Assembly (NCBI GenBank): GCA_032622095.1
Contig: CP136062.1
Location: 226,808,578-226,872,577 of the forward strand
Reading direction: 5' to 3'
Length of the DNA: 64,000 bases
DNA from: Siphonodentalium dalli
Taxonomy: Eukaryota; Mollusca; Scaphopoda; Gadilida; Siphonodentaliidae
Part shown: one piece after another, positions 1 to 12,187 of the stretch
How positions within the stretch are numbered: the first letter of the stretch is position 1
Layout of the letters: each line of letters starts with the position of its first letter
The notes under the pieces: generated by a model
What the model saw: the letters and a program-made list of their open reading frames with translations, nothing else
What the model was told of the DNA's origin: nothing
Databases searched by the model: none
Translations under genes and position numbers: made by a program

Positions 1-291
1 TTTCCAAAAATCGCGGTTTTTATTTTCGTTAATATCGTCCAACTCTATCGTGTCTCACACTTCTTGTCTCTGTGATCCCTCTTTCGTGCCACAAGTCCTT
101 GAAATTCTTGTTTACTTGACTTGCATTTCGCTCGGTATCCTTTGCCCTTTAACCCTTTACCCAACAAAACGGCCAAATAAAGCTTCAACAGCCTAAAATA
201 TCTTCGGTCTGTCTCAATAGAACCATACAAATATGGATATCATTGGAACCGGCTCCTTGACCACATTGTGATAGTTACAGTTATGCCCTGA

Positions 292-360
292 GCCAATGCA
301 TTCTCTTATATATGCGAGTTGACCATAGGTCGCCTCGCATATATAAGAGAATGCATTGGC
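292..360. repeat. 69-bp palindrome module, copy 1
   Basis: Near-perfect inverted repeat starting GCCAATGCATTCTC, with a GTCGAC/CGACC-type centre. It is one of eight copies in the window; the others are at 429-497, 28446-28497, 30114-30182, 31082-31150, 31216-31284, 43654-43721 and 43941-44009. Confidence 0.9.
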
Positions 361-428
361 CTAAAAAAATCTTTTTTTACCATTTTTTCTTACATTCTTT
401 AACAATTTTATAATTTTTAATGTGTTAA

Positions 429-497
429 GCCAATGCATTCTCTTATATATGCGAGGCGACCTATGGTCGACTCGCATATATAAGAGAATGCATTGGC
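429..497. repeat. 69-bp palindrome module, copy 2
   Basis: Same palindrome as at 292-360, but in the opposite orientation as judged by the asymmetric centre. The two are separated by about 70 bp of AT-rich DNA, forming a paired arrangement that is repeated at 31082-31284. Confidence 0.9.
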
Positions 498-527
498 ACA
501 GGGCCGTTCTGTTGGGTAAAGGGTTAA

Positions 528-2740
528 TAAAGTAGTCGAGCAGCTCACCTCAGGAACATACATGTATGCCAACCACCATTTTGTCCTCCTTCTTCTACAG
601 GTCACATGTCCGACATTGTCCGTCACATGATGTCTGTCACATGATGTAGTTAAAGTAGCATACCATGTTCAAAACAATCTCACACTGTTTTCTAGAAGTC
701 CCACATATTTACATATATACAATGAATAGCCCATCTGGCTTACGTCTGGATTGTTGAGTGCCACAGCACATCAAGGAGCTTACACCTTGAAGCATTGCTT
801 TTCTGCATGTTGTATTGTATGTGGTATGTAACGAATACGATATCTTACGTTTTGTGAATTTAGAGTTGTCATCCCTGCTGCCTGCATCGGGTCACGACTC
901 ACAAACATGATTCAAAGAGACGATGCGGCGCTGACGAACATTGACATGTGACACTGACCCACTGTAATTCACACCCGATAACTCAAGTGTCAAGTTATTT
1001 GACTGTTTAGCGGCCCCAATATGTTACTGCTGGGTTTGACGAAAACCAAAAAATCTTTTTTTCCGGTTCGCACGGTTTCTGTTTCGGTCGAGAGAAAAAA
1101 AACGAACTGATTTTTCGGTTAACCAGCAATTCTAGTGTGCGGTGTCGCTAAGACCCTCTCTCTCCCCCAAAAAGATTAATGATAGACGAACCCGACTGTT
1201 AGCGGAGGCTTGTAGCGCGTCCATTTTGATGCGCTACTAGGAGGGGTCACTGTTTTTAATTTGAGTCGAGGGGCTGATCGTTCGATGTGTGTTGTTGTTT
1301 TAAGTACGGCTATCTGCTGGAATTGTCAGCTATTCTTGTGATTTATTTTTCTTCAACATAAATTCCACAATATCCCATTTTTAATGCCCAAAAATTAATA
1401 AACGTAGGGGTCCAAATAAGTGTCGTAGGGGTGTGAAAAACTTAGCAAAAATAATAAACGTACGGGTACGTTTATTTGGATTCCGAGAGTAGACAATGAA
1501 ATGTTCTAATATGAATAAAATAGGCTAGCCAACTTCAAATATTATTGGGACTGCTGCAGACAATGGCTGTAGAGTCACACTAGTAGAATGGGGCTAAGTA
1601 ACTGAACAAAGCAGGTGTGATGTACAATTATAGCAATTATATTATATTTTAAAGTATATATGAATTTGGATTAGGCTAGCCACTAGGGGTGCCACGATTA
1701 ATCGTATAATCAATGAACCGTTGATAAATCCGATAATCGATTACCATTTCCGTTGTCGATTAATCTGGGTTATTTCGGACGTCTGAAAATGCCGGGTATA
1801 ATTGAATATATAGTGATGTTCTGCATGATATCATTTGCGAGTATACTTGGTTTGCATATGTATACTTAAATGTTACTAGTACAGGCTATCGCTTATCTTG
1901 TGCTGACCGGTGAATGAAATTAAAATACTTTGCGGATGAAATTTGCATGCAGTGCAGACCATTGTGATTGTTATCCACGCTCTGGAAGTTTGCTGAAACT
2001 TATAGTTTCCATAACATTAGAATCCCTTTTTGAGGAACCGCCGGCGGTCCGTTGTGCATTCTACTTTTATATTGTTTGTATGTTTGGCTACTCATAACAC
2101 AGAAATTAATCGTTACATTTGCTCCAAAGAACTCGCAAATATTACAACCATGACTATGATGACATCGTTAAGAACTGTGTTGGTATTGAATACATTGTGC
2201 TCATTGGTCATTGCTGCTAGACCATATTGCAAAATACTTCACTGATGTTATTACTATTAGGTACACAAATGCCAGGAAGTAAAGTTAACAGTGTACATGT
2301 ATGTAGCACAATTTACCACCCAACACTGCCGACAGCCTGTTCTCTCGCCTTCTGGGGCGGCTTTGTTTGTCTTCGATGTCGCAGCCGACGTTTGGCGGTC
2401 ATCTTCAAAAAATTTGGTGTGTGACATGTTATCACAGTCGTGGTGGGCCAGCAGCTTCCTTTGATGTCGTGTTACGGCCTTGTCATTGTTTATAAATTTT
2501 GTTTAACCTGTGAATTTATGTTTCTATGGATTGGTAATTAGCGATCATTATAGCCAAAATGGACACCGTGCATCTATGTTTCATTTTTCAAATTTCATAG
2601 TGTAAAACGTTCACCATTATTCACAAAGTTTGCGGCACATGGAATGTTCAAAGCTACTAGACAGTTAATCAGTAACAAGTTTGTGTCATCACTTATTAGT
2701 GCTACATACATTACATTCTCCAATGTGGTAACGTATGTAA
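528..2740. other. Intergenic, no gene recognised
   Basis: AT-rich sequence with only short open frames that show no family resemblance or splice context. A stretch at 1684-1765 (GTGCCACGATTAATCG and following) is rich in short inverted ATTAATCG/CGATTAAT words and may be an old transposon terminus. Nothing else can be supported. Confidence 0.4.
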
Positions 2741-3093
2741 ACTACCGCTATTCTCAAAGTAATTGACCAGAAAAACGGGGTGATACCCCGGTCATGACCG
2801 CGGTGATACCGGTAATAAACGGTAGCGGTATCGAGACAGTCATGGCGGTGGAGTTACGGTATTGGGCGATAATGATACCGCGGTCTTTTAGCGGGCACCG
2901 CATTAATTTTGTTGAATACCGCAGTGATTTTCATGGAACTCTTTGAGGGGAGGTATTTACTCACACATACTTGTTCGCGTTAACAAGCGGTATCAGTACC
3001 GCGGTATTGGAGGATACCGCGGTATAGTACCGCCATATTAACGGGGTGACACCACGTTATTGGTGGTCAATTACTTTAAGTATAGCAGTATTA
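2741..3093. mobile_element. MITE with TACCGCGGTA-rich interior
   Basis: Inverted termini of about 30-45 bp share the core AAAGTAATTGACCA (left, near 2757) and TGGTCAATTACTTT (right, near 3063). The interior repeats the palindromic words ATACCGCGGTAT and GATACCGCGG several times. No open frame is seen. Superfamily and target-site duplication are not resolved. Confidence 0.6.
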
Positions 3094-5136
3094 ATTTGTA
3101 ATTAACAAGCAGCGCGAGAACACCGAAGCCCGCGAAATAAACTAAGTGCTCTATATAATTATGTCAGGTGACGTAATCGATATTAAATGGGATTCTCTGC
3201 AAAACTAACAATAGTCTGTTTTCAATATGTATGTGAAATGCTACATGCTTTCAATTGGCACCGAGATGCATGTTCACAGGGAACATTGATTAACTGGACA
3301 AGATACATCTGTATTATAAAAAATTCTCGTGCACGGTAATAACGAGGAGGAGGGCGTTTACCGGCTTCGCAAATTTGAGTTTAGGTGGCCGATGACCGAC
3401 GGGGGCCTCAGAATGACAAGCATGCTGACTGACAGTTTATAACGGTGATCAGACTGGATGTAAAGTAGTCATTGTAATTTCGCATTTATCACTTCTTTTA
3501 TACCTGGGAGCAATATAGGCCACATATATGAAGGATTGATTAATAAGTTAACTGTCACGTTATACTTATTATTCATGTGGGCAGTAGCCTCTTTAAACGT
3601 TCCCACCCACCACCCCATCCCGCCACCCATAGTATCTTATGCGCCGCAGGCGCCCTTTAAAGAGGAATAATAAGTTAACTGTCAATTATAACGCCATGAA
3701 AACTCATAGTCGTGACAACCCATGTTTGGATTGCACCAGACCTGTTACTGTTAGTCAGTGTTACTGACTCAAGACCAAGTGACTGTGTGTATTGTCGCTA
3801 GTGACCCCGGTGCGTCTATAACCAGAATTGGTTCCTGCACTGAAATATCTACAGATACTGAAATATCTACAGATGCTAAATTGCTATCAGTATCAGTATC
3901 AGTATCATTATGACATTAGTCTAGTATCAGTACCATACTGATGATACTCATACTAGTCATACTCATAGTACTTCTTGAACTAGGCACTACCAGTAGTATT
4001 ATCTGTTGTCTTGGCAGAGAATCTAGCAACAAGAAAAGCTACTGTTGCCAGAAGTTTCTTCCGGGCACAAATGCTCAACAAACCACCGACTGGCCCGTGA
4101 CCCGGTCAATTTTTGATGTCAGAAATTGACAGAATGAAGTTGATGAATAATTTAGGCTGAATATCACCGATATTGAGTCTCACCTTTAAACCTTAGTTCA
4201 TGTGGTGGTTCTAATATGAGAACCTGTTCTGCCTTCGCCATTTTCAATCGTTTTTGCGTAGATAAAACGCGTTATAATTGCAAGATTTCACCTCAAATGC
4301 AAATCCGAAGGAAGATGAGTTGTAAAATGCGCACGCGCAGTAAGTAATTTCCGGTGAGTCAATTCGGTGTCGTTCGATTGCAATTAGGAGTTACTCGGTG
4401 CATGTCTTCTTACGCCACCACAGTGCATTTTTGCAAATAATTTATTATAAGGCAGAGTTCGTCCCCCTCTTATGCTGGTCTGTTCAGATGTAAATTTGAT
4501 ATTCGGGCGATTTTCTGGGAAAATGGCAAAATAACAGTAAAGACTGGTCAAAGTATTTTATCACATATATAAGAGAAGACTACTTCCCCAAGGCGGTGCG
4601 TATAAAAGCCGAACACAACCGAACATATCCGAACACAAGTCCAAATAATGGGAAATATAACAATTAAAGTTCGTAGGCATGTGTATTTATGTTCACACTA
4701 TTACTATACGAAGTTTGGTGGAGTTTGGGCCAATAATAAGTGTTTTATTCGATATTTTGTAAAACGCGTTTGTGTTCGGCATAGAAAAGCCGAACACAAA
4801 CTTCTGTCTCATGGATTAGTTTATCCGCTCATAGGTGATAATTAATATCTGACATATGGTCACTAAGCCGAAAGGCTTTAATTGTTGTTGGTGGTGGTCT
4901 CTCACCTAGTGTAATTCAGTGTTTTGACAGTTAGTTGCAATCAGTGTTTGATGGCTCCTACTATTATAGAAACAACATGCTTTTGATAGGCCCCGTCATT
5001 TCTGCCAGAATCTTCGGCAAAATTACAAATTTCGACTGACGGATGTTTGACGATACCGAAAACCGCGGCTATTGCCAAGAAGCCATGTCAGACTAAAAGA
5101 GTAAAGACATGCAAAACTAGATCAATCAACCCTATA
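3094..5136. other. Intergenic, repeats only
   Basis: No gene recognised. AATAAGTTAACTGTCA occurs in two direct copies around 3541 and 3667, flanking a C-rich stretch. The ATCAGTATCAGTATC area near 3885-3935 is a short imperfect tandem repeat. GCCGAACACAA words recur at 4600-4640 and near 4790. The short open frames here look fortuitous. Confidence 0.35.
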
Positions 5137-6077
5137 CGGACATTTCCCCACCGGACATTTCCCCACTTTCAAAAGCGGACATTTCCCCACCCGGACATTT
5201 CCCCACCGGACATTTCCCCACCCGGACATTTACCCACCCGGACATTTCCCCACCCTGCTAATAAAATTCGGACATCAAAGAGTGTTTTGACTGATCAGTG
5301 AAGCCATCTCAAGCGATGTTTTGACAAACACGAAAGAGTGTTTTTACGATAGTTTGGGACATCTAGACAGCTATATAACCTTAGCAAAGTTATCATGGAA
5401 TCATTTCCTTGATGTTAATTCATTTTCTGAAGAACAGATATAAAGAGCGTTCTTAGTTATTTATCCAATAATATGTATGCAAATTTCTATGATGAACATT
5501 TAATTTGATATTTTTTCTGAAGAACAGACATAAAAAGCGTTCTTAGTTAATTATCTAATATAATATGTGCGCAAATTTCTATAATGAACATTTAATTTGA
5601 TATTTTTTCTGAAGAACAGATATAAAGAGCGTTCTTAGTTATTTATCCAATAATATGTAAAAACTCAAATAATGAATGTGTGACTGACATCGAGAGATTG
5701 AGACTGGGTGAGCCGCCATCGAAGAGAGTTCGATGACAGATGTCGGCCCTTCAGACCAAACTTCATAAGCTGTGTGTGGATTTCGACAGCGGCAAGAAGA
5801 GCATGAAAGATTTCCTCGACATCATTGGCCATTCGATCAGATTCAAGAAATATTAAGTGTTGTTGTTAAGTGTATCGTTACTATTTACTGTTATTGCACA
5901 TACCCATAGTATGAGTCAATATACCACACGCCCCTAGTAACAGTCAAAGGTGGGTAAATGTCCGGTGGGGAGATGTCCGCTTTGATATTTTGAAAGTGGG
6001 GAAATGTCCGGTGGGGAAATGTCCGCTTTGCCATTTCAAGGGCGGGTGGGGAAATGTCCGGTGGGAAAATGTCCGGG
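5137..6077. mobile_element. Foldback-type element with iterated 16-17-mers
   Basis: The left end (5137-5253) is a head-to-tail series of CGGACATTTCCCCACC. The right end (about 5950-6077) carries the reverse complement, GGTGGGGAAATGTCCG, also iterated. The two blocks flank about 700 bp of unrelated DNA. Iterated inverted termini are the architecture of foldback elements. Open frames across the termini only read the repeat. Confidence 0.6.
5415..5660. repeat. About 92-bp tandem repeat, three copies
   Basis: Three successive copies share TTTTTTCTGAAGAACAGA, a TAAAGAGCGTTCTTAGTTA block, then ATTTATCCAATAATATG-like sequence. The array sits inside the foldback element. Confidence 0.7.
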
Positions 6078-6339
6078 ATTCTCAAAAAGTATCTTGAGCG
6101 CAAAATAAATAATCTTTATTCCTTTCATATCACATTCCTGTCATATCAGACACATTTTAAAAAATAAAATAAGATCTTAAATTCCTGCATATCAGACTTT
6201 TAAAAAGATACAATACGAAACGCTCTTTATTCGTATTCAGATAATTCATTTGATTTGATTTAATCAATATTTATTTGCCCCAATTAATATTACATTTATG
6301 ATGAAAAAAAAATTTATGATGGAAACATGAGTAGAATAG

Positions 6340-7760
6340 AAAAGGGGAACAAAGCATCAAAACTCTGCAAGCAACAGGACGTGGCTTCTCGGTGACAGTC
6401 CACTAACAGAAGCGACAGAATGTGTTCATCTTGGTATTAAGCAGTGCAAATTTCAGTGCGTGCCAACCCGTTCTTCTCTATTATCTGAAAAACTGAGGAA
6501 ATCTTATTTCAGTTTGGCTGGCAAAAGCTTATTCAAAATGTGCACTCCAATAACGATGACAAGTCTGCTACAATCTGTTGCACTGCCCAAAGCCCTATAT
6601 GGGTGCGAACTAATGGAACTCCCGAACAAAACTACCATGTACACAATGGAGAAATCTTATCGAGTGTGCGTGAAACACATCCAGTCTCTCCCATCACGTA
6701 CTCCCACACGTATTTCCCTAAGCTTGCTTGGACTTCTGCCACTCGAGAGACAAATTCACATCAAGAAACTTTCTTTTTTATGTTCATTGATTTATCTACC
6801 ACAGGATCGCCAGGTTCCCCTCAGAATATTTCTTCAGAAGTTCTTCAAATTCACTCTTTTTGCTCGCCTGACTACAGGATTTGTTCCAGATATAATTGAA
6901 CTTCTACAGCTGTATGATCTACGAACTCATCTGGACTCTTTCGTGGAAACTGGTAACTTCCCATCTAAGTGTTCGTGGAAACGTCTGATTCAGCAATCAG
7001 TTTGGGAAAGTTATGAGAGAGAATGGCTAGCTTCTGTTTCCGGAGACACAAGTCTTAAAACATTCCAGACAACGCACTCAAATCCATCAGCAAACTGGAG
7101 TATATGGGTATTACTTAGGAAATACCCTCATTATGGCGAAAAGTTGAAAAATCTCGGATTGCTTTTGAACAAAACGACATACAAAAATAACCTTGTGTGT
7201 GACGCTTGTCGTATGTGTTATGATAATGAACTTCTTCACGCGATGCGCTACTGTACTTCCGATCACATCACCTGCATGAGGAATGGTTATTACGACCATA
7301 TACTCAACCACTATGGGATAGAACCATACCTATATCTGGACACAATCAGTGACGCTACACTATGTGCTTTTCTTCTTGGAACAGAGGTCGTTACCATTCC
7401 CGACGAAGTTTTGCCTCAAATGGAGCTTATTATTCTGGACTCATCAACTTACTTGCTCACCATGTGTCGCTTTATTCGCGGGAACTCAAATTGATATTAG
7501 AATAGCTAATATATTGTTGTCATTGATACACGCCATGGTATCGATCATCGCTCGCATATACCATGTTATAACTAATACTGTATAAACATACACTCTCAAC
7601 TCACACGCATATGGCTACTTTAAAACAATATACCACAGCTCTGTGTTGGTGTGTTTTCAACGACGTTGTGATAACCATATACATGTATATACCATATTGT
7701 AACCTTTATATATATTCTTCTCCACATAGGAGGCACACAATAAATATCGATAGCAAGCAG
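6340..7760 (+). pseudogene. 5'-truncated LINE relic: C-terminal part of ORF2 plus 3' UTR
   Basis: An open frame (about 6372-7494) encodes the region after the reverse transcriptase. It is collinear with the last about 350 residues of the intact LINE at 38236-41739; shared words include RTWLLG, PKALYG, RVCVKH.QSLP.RTPT, LSLLGLLP and a terminal Cys/His cluster. All endonuclease and RT motifs are missing. The 3' UTR resembles that of the intact copy (GGAGGC..AATAAA near 7730), which places the 3' end near 7760. This is a dead, 5'-truncated insertion of a related but diverged lineage. It still lacks stop codons, so it is not very old. Confidence 0.85.
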
Positions 7761-7786
7761 ATATCTGCTTTTGTTGAGCTATCTCC

Positions 7787-8429
7787 TCAGACAAGTAGAA
7801 ATATTGTATAAATAAAGAAAGCGCGAATGGCAAGTGGCCGAGTTCGAGAAACAATAGGTTTAAGAAATGATGGTATATTAATATTATGATCTACAGACGA
7901 GTTTACAATATGAGTTGAAAGGATAAGTAAGCTTAGGAATTTAATAAGGAGAGTGGGGATATTCACGAGGAATACGAGACAGAAATGTAGAGCGAGAGAT
8001 AAAGAGTGTGTATGTGAAAGAAAATGTTGGACTTTCAATGAATTTCTACGTTTTTCTATGTCCAGTCGAGACTTGAATATCTCTAAAGACTTTGCGCTTT
8101 TAGTTTCGGGTGGTAAATCATTCCATAGACGAGTAGCAGATGGGAGGAAGGTGTTCATATATGCCGAGTAGTCAGCTTGCGGAGGTCTTAAATCTTTTCT
8201 CCTGAAATTATATCTCTGGGAACCCGGTGTTAATCATGTTGTATAAATAGGATGGTGATGATCTAACAAACATTTTGTAAAACTGATGTAGTTTAAATTT
8301 TTTTCTCCTTTCTGCTAATGTTTCCCACCCAAGTTCAGATAGAAGTTCGCTATTGTTAGTGCTACGCGTGGCTCCTGACACAATCCTTGCTGCTTTAAAT
8401 TGAATTTTTTCAAGTCGTGTGCTCATTTC
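7787..8429 (-). pseudogene. LINE relic (Jockey/CR1-type RT C-terminus), frameshifted
   Basis: Two overlapping minus-strand frames join into one LINE tail. The upstream part (8426-8208) has LEKIQFKAARIVSG and ELGWETLAERRKKFKLHQFYK, both typical of sequence just after the RT in Jockey/CR1-like elements. The downstream part (about 8220-7990) has FLPSATRLWNDLP. A frameshift near 8220 separates them. The relic starts abruptly near 8429, so it is 5'-truncated. It is a different family from the LINE at 38 kb. Confidence 0.8.
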
Positions 8430-8822
8430 AATTCAATAACAAATTCAATCGGTATTCGATGCATGTGTTTCTAGGATAAGTTAATACTGGCTTTATATCG
8501 GCTTCCACTATGCATCATGATATATACACAAAAGTTAGGCACGCATCAGGGCCATTTCCATCCACTGACTTCAAGGAGAACAAGCTCTGCCCAAATCCTT
8601 TCCACCGAGGGCAGAGTTTGCCTACCTCTAATGTCGGTATTCTTGAATGTCAGTGGGTGGAATTAGCTCTGATGTTTTGCATATATATAATTTTACAATG
8701 TTTACTTATGATTGCAATAAACTATTGTAAAATTATTTGTTTTGTGGTTAGTATTATACTCTCCGAACCATTTCCGAAAGCTCTTTAAATCTTCAAATTA
8801 TTTTATATCTCACGTTAACACT
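8430..8822. other. Intergenic, nothing recognised
   Basis: AT-rich spacer between a LINE relic and a terminal-inverted-repeat element. It holds short open frames only, with no motif that can be supported. Confidence 0.35.
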
Positions 8823-10988
8823 CACTGGGGGCCCACCGCACCTTCAGCTCCCCAGCTCCTGCCAAATCCGCCCGAAATAGCATAATCGTCCAGTGCGCAA
8901 TCGCGAGGCTCCTGTGCGTTTCCGACGAGAAAAGGTCTACCATGCACATAAATTGAGCTCAGTGACCGTTATTGTGAGAAGTTTACATAAGAAAATGATG
9001 TTTCTTGGTCCGCAGTATTCAATAAACCTGAAATTCTTTGTATTTGTTCCCATGCAACCTCATCATTTCCAGTGCTTTTTACTATGACAAATCCTAAAGC
9101 ATTCTGAGTGGAGCATGCATGTGCTCAATTTTAATAGTCATCAGTTTATTGTCATCTTGGTATTGTTTTTAATATTTCCGATCAAAAGCATTGTCATGCG
9201 GGGATCGTAAGTTTGTTAAAACAAGGTTTATAAAATATCACAAAATGATACGTTGCCTTTGCGATAACAAGCTCACGACGGGTGCGCATTCGGCGAAAGT
9301 GCACCACTCCGAAATCGTCATCCCACTGTGCTTTCATGTTGATTTCGATGCTTTCCATGAAACTATGTTTGTTTATATGAAGGGACGTGGCGTCGGGGAT
9401 ATTGTCATAGGGGTGTATTCCACCCCAGGTACGTGGCGACGGGGGGGGGTTGGGGGGTTGGGGGGGGTCTTACCCTCCAACTGGGGTCAAAATATTCAAC
9501 AGCTGGAAATGTCATGCCTCACACTTCATTTGTTGGAAATTTCACATCACTTATAGGTTGAAATTGTTAGTTGGTTGATTTTCCAACAACTAATTAGTGG
9601 GACATATATTGTTTTAGACCAATTCTAGCAAATCTTTTCTATATTTATTCCAAATTTTGGTCCGAAATTGCTATCAATTGAAAAAAAAATCAGTCTTCAC
9701 AACTGACATACACTGGCCATACACTGGCCATACCTGACATACACTGGACATACACTGGACATACACTGGACATACACTGGACATACACTGGACATACACT
9801 GGCCATACACTGGCCATACACTGGACATACACTGGACATACACTGGACATACACTGGACATACACTGGACATACACTGGACATACACTGGACATACACTG
9901 GACATACACTGGACATACACTGGCCATACACTGGACATACACTGTACATACACTGGACATACACTGGACATACACTGGACATACACTGGACATACACTGG
10001 ACATACACTGTACATTGGACATACACTGGACATACACTGGACATACACTGTACATTGGACATACACTGTACATTGGACATACACTGGACATACCTGCCAA
10101 ATGTCAGGTTTGCTTCATAAAGTGAACGATTCTTTTACTATTTGACACTTCTTAGCCGCCTTATATATTTTGCAATGGTAAACATCTATATTTGCTCTGC
10201 AATGCGCAAAGAGACACACTTTGTGCACAAATATTAGATAAAATGTCACTATGCTCGGCTAAAACGCCTAAATTATGTGCAATATCGAAATTATTTATCG
10301 TGGGTGCGAACTGGAGCCATAGACATTTCGCACTGAAGCCAACGTGTGCTTGTCTTTTAATGTGCCACCTGTAAAGATTTTCGTGTATATGTTTGCATTT
10401 TCGTGTCCTGAAGATAGCAAACTTCACAGAAAACTATGGTTTGCCAATTGGAATGTCGAATAATTTTATTCTTAAAACGTGGATGTCAGATGAGCTTGTT
10501 ATTGTTTTGCAATAGATTAGACGATCCAGCAATCATAATCAATCATTTTAATAGAACTGGATGTGGAACACAAATCTGCGATTTGAGTTGCATGGTGGGT
10601 GTGTGTGTGTGTGTGGTCGGGGGGGGGGGGGGGGGGTGGCGAATAACTTTAATCTTAAAACTTGGAATGTCCAATTTCTGGTCTAAAAACAAACTTTATC
10701 GCCGAATGTTACGTTAAAATGTCGAAAAACGAAGTGATAAACTCCTAATCTTTCGTGAGCGCTACAAATCAAATTCAACACATACGGATACAGACGGTCA
10801 TATTGAAAAATCACAATTTCAATTTTGAAAGAATAATTTGGATTTTTAAGAAAATACTTACCATTTTAAGTGCCGTCACGCTATTTTTTTATATAAATTT
10901 TTAGAGAGGGCAATTTAACATTTATCGATGCGCACTGGACGATTATGGTATTTCGGACGGATTTAGCAGGCGGGGTGGGCCCCCAGTG
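8823..10988. mobile_element. 2.2 kb element with about 70-bp terminal inverted repeats
   Basis: The left end begins CACTGGGGGCCCACC and continues into GCATAATCGTCCAGTGCGCA. The right end is its inverse (TGCGCACTGGACGATTATGG to GGTGGGCCCCCAGTG), ending at 10988. The interior carries an 11-bp minisatellite (9699-10095) and poly-G runs near 9436 and 10620. No transposase frame is seen, so it is non-autonomous. The CACTG start would suit CMC- or hAT-like groups, but no clear target-site duplication was found. Confidence 0.75.
9699..10095. repeat. 11-bp minisatellite (CATACACTGGA)n
   Basis: About 36 head-to-tail copies of CATACACTGGA with GGCCATAC and GTACAT variants. Because 11 is not a multiple of 3 and the unit has no stop codon on the minus strand, all three minus frames stay open across it. 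These open frames are artefacts of the repeat. Confidence 0.95.
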
Positions 10989-11306
10989 ACACACGTCAGC
11001 GTGTACACGTAATATCCACTAGTTTGTGTAGCCATTATGCTTCTTTCTCTTCAACTGAGATCCTGGTTTCATAGATGTCCGTGCAGTTCGTGTACATATC
11101 AAATAAAATGACAAGAGAAGCCGGAGCTAACACCGTGGCAATATACTGCATGACGACGAGATAAACAACACGAGGTGTGGCCACATTAAACGTGTCGACA
11201 AAACAACCTGTAGACAATTAATGAAATCATTAACGAAGTGTCTGTTTAAAATATTGTGTAAATTTTCCAGTCATTTTAAATACTGCAAATACAACTGCAT
11301 ACAAGC
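10989..11306. other. Intergenic, nothing recognised
   Basis: Unique-looking AT-rich sequence between two mobile elements, upstream of the pseudo-protease gene. No supported feature. Confidence 0.3.
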
Positions 11307-11747
11307 CTGCAAATAGTGTGTCTGCCATTTGCAGACTGAGGTCCCCACAGGGTGAATTTAGTGAAGCTATCCCGAACAGCGGGCTAGCTTCACCAAATTA
11401 CTCATCTGGAGACCTCATTATGCTTAGGTCTCGTCTTCTGGGAAGTATCTATTGTCTTAAATTAACATTGTTTTCAGTTGCTTGTTCTCTTCTGTTCATT
11501 TTTCTATACGCTATAATTTGCAGAAGATAAAATGCATAATTAAGGTGACTAATGGGTGAACATTACCAACTTCAACTGGGGAACTTCAATCTGATCCTAG
11601 ATTTCCCATAGCAGTTGATGCTTAATCAGAATGAGGCACACATAGGGTGAATTTGGTGACTCTAGCCCGCGATGCGGGATATAGCGTCACCAAATTCACC
11701 CTCTGGGGACCTCATTCTGCAAATGACAGACACACTATTTGCAGGCT
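11307..11747. mobile_element. MITE with hairpins at both ends
   Basis: About 45-bp terminal inverted repeats: GCCTGCAAATAGTGTGTCTG on the left and CAGACACACTATTTGCAGGC on the right. Just inside each end lies a palindrome: GGGTGAATTTAGTGAAGCTA and its inverse at 11353-11400, and a second at about 11645-11703. A related hairpin lies after the gene's stop codon at 43403-43505. No coding capacity. Confidence 0.75.
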
Positions 11748-11857
11748 TGACTGCATACCTAGTCTGTGAAAAACAAATATAGTATTGCATCAATAGATGA
11801 TATATATAACAGTAATACAAGATCAAGTCAAATCTTTTGAAAGACTCACAAATCTTT

Positions 11858-11863
11858 TATAAG
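11858..11863 (+). promoter_or_regulatory. Possible TATA-like element upstream of the pseudo-protease gene
   Basis: TATAAG lies 108 bp before the start ATG at 11971. It is compatible with a core promoter and a short 5' leader, but the motif is common in AT-rich DNA, so support is weak. Confidence 0.2.
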
Positions 11864-11970
11864 AAGCTTTGTTTTTATTATTCAGAAAAGGAGGAAGTTG
11901 GTGCATTATAAAATCTAAGAACCACACAAGAGCCATATCACTTCAGAATCAATACATCATTCGCTCGGCC

Positions 11971-12187
11971 ATGTTTCGATCCGGACTCTTGGTTTGTGTT
12001 ACGGTTGCCCTCGCACGGGCTTCCGTTGACGTTGTACCAAAGCACGGTAGGAACAATTATATAGGCGTGTATGGGACGTACACTTATTACAACCCATACA
12101 ATTTACCGTACACAGTCTATAATTTTTGTGCAAACAACATGGGCTCATGTTCGACGATAGCCTATCCGGATTTCTGCTCGGCGTTCA
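11971..12187 (+). CDS. Exon 1: signal peptide, Tyr-rich segment, first half of ShKT-like module
   Basis: ATG at 11971 opens a short hydrophobic leader (LLVCVTVALA) ending near Ala/Ser 17-18. A segment of alternating Tyr follows (YGTYTYYNPY), then three Cys with the C-x6-C-x8-C spacing of ShKT domains. The exon ends in phase 1 at a strong donor (A|GTAAGTAT). An in-frame upstream extension exists but has no ATG and lacks leader character. The same layout and exact length (72 codons) recur in the paralogous exon at 55047, which supports this start and this border. Confidence 0.88.

Larger units (their letters stand above)
149..527. mobile_element. piggyBac-like MITE, copy 1
   Basis: The element is bounded by TTAA at 149-152 and 524-527. 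Next to these are inverted termini CCCTTTACCCAACA and TGTTGGGTAAAGGG. TTAA target sites with CCC-starting termini are the mark of piggyBac-type transposition. Inside lie two 69-bp palindromes (292-360, 429-497) separated by an AT-rich spacer. No coding capacity is visible, so it is non-autonomous. A near-identical copy is at 30929-31314. Confidence 0.82.

Noticed and set aside
9699-10095. Possible CRISPR-like array of direct repeats
   Set aside because: Unit is 11 bp with no spacers; eukaryotic minisatellite.
9674-10100. Three overlapping minus-strand frames of about 130 codons (YVQCMSSVCPV repeats)
   Set aside because: Read-through of an 11-bp minisatellite inside a transposable element.
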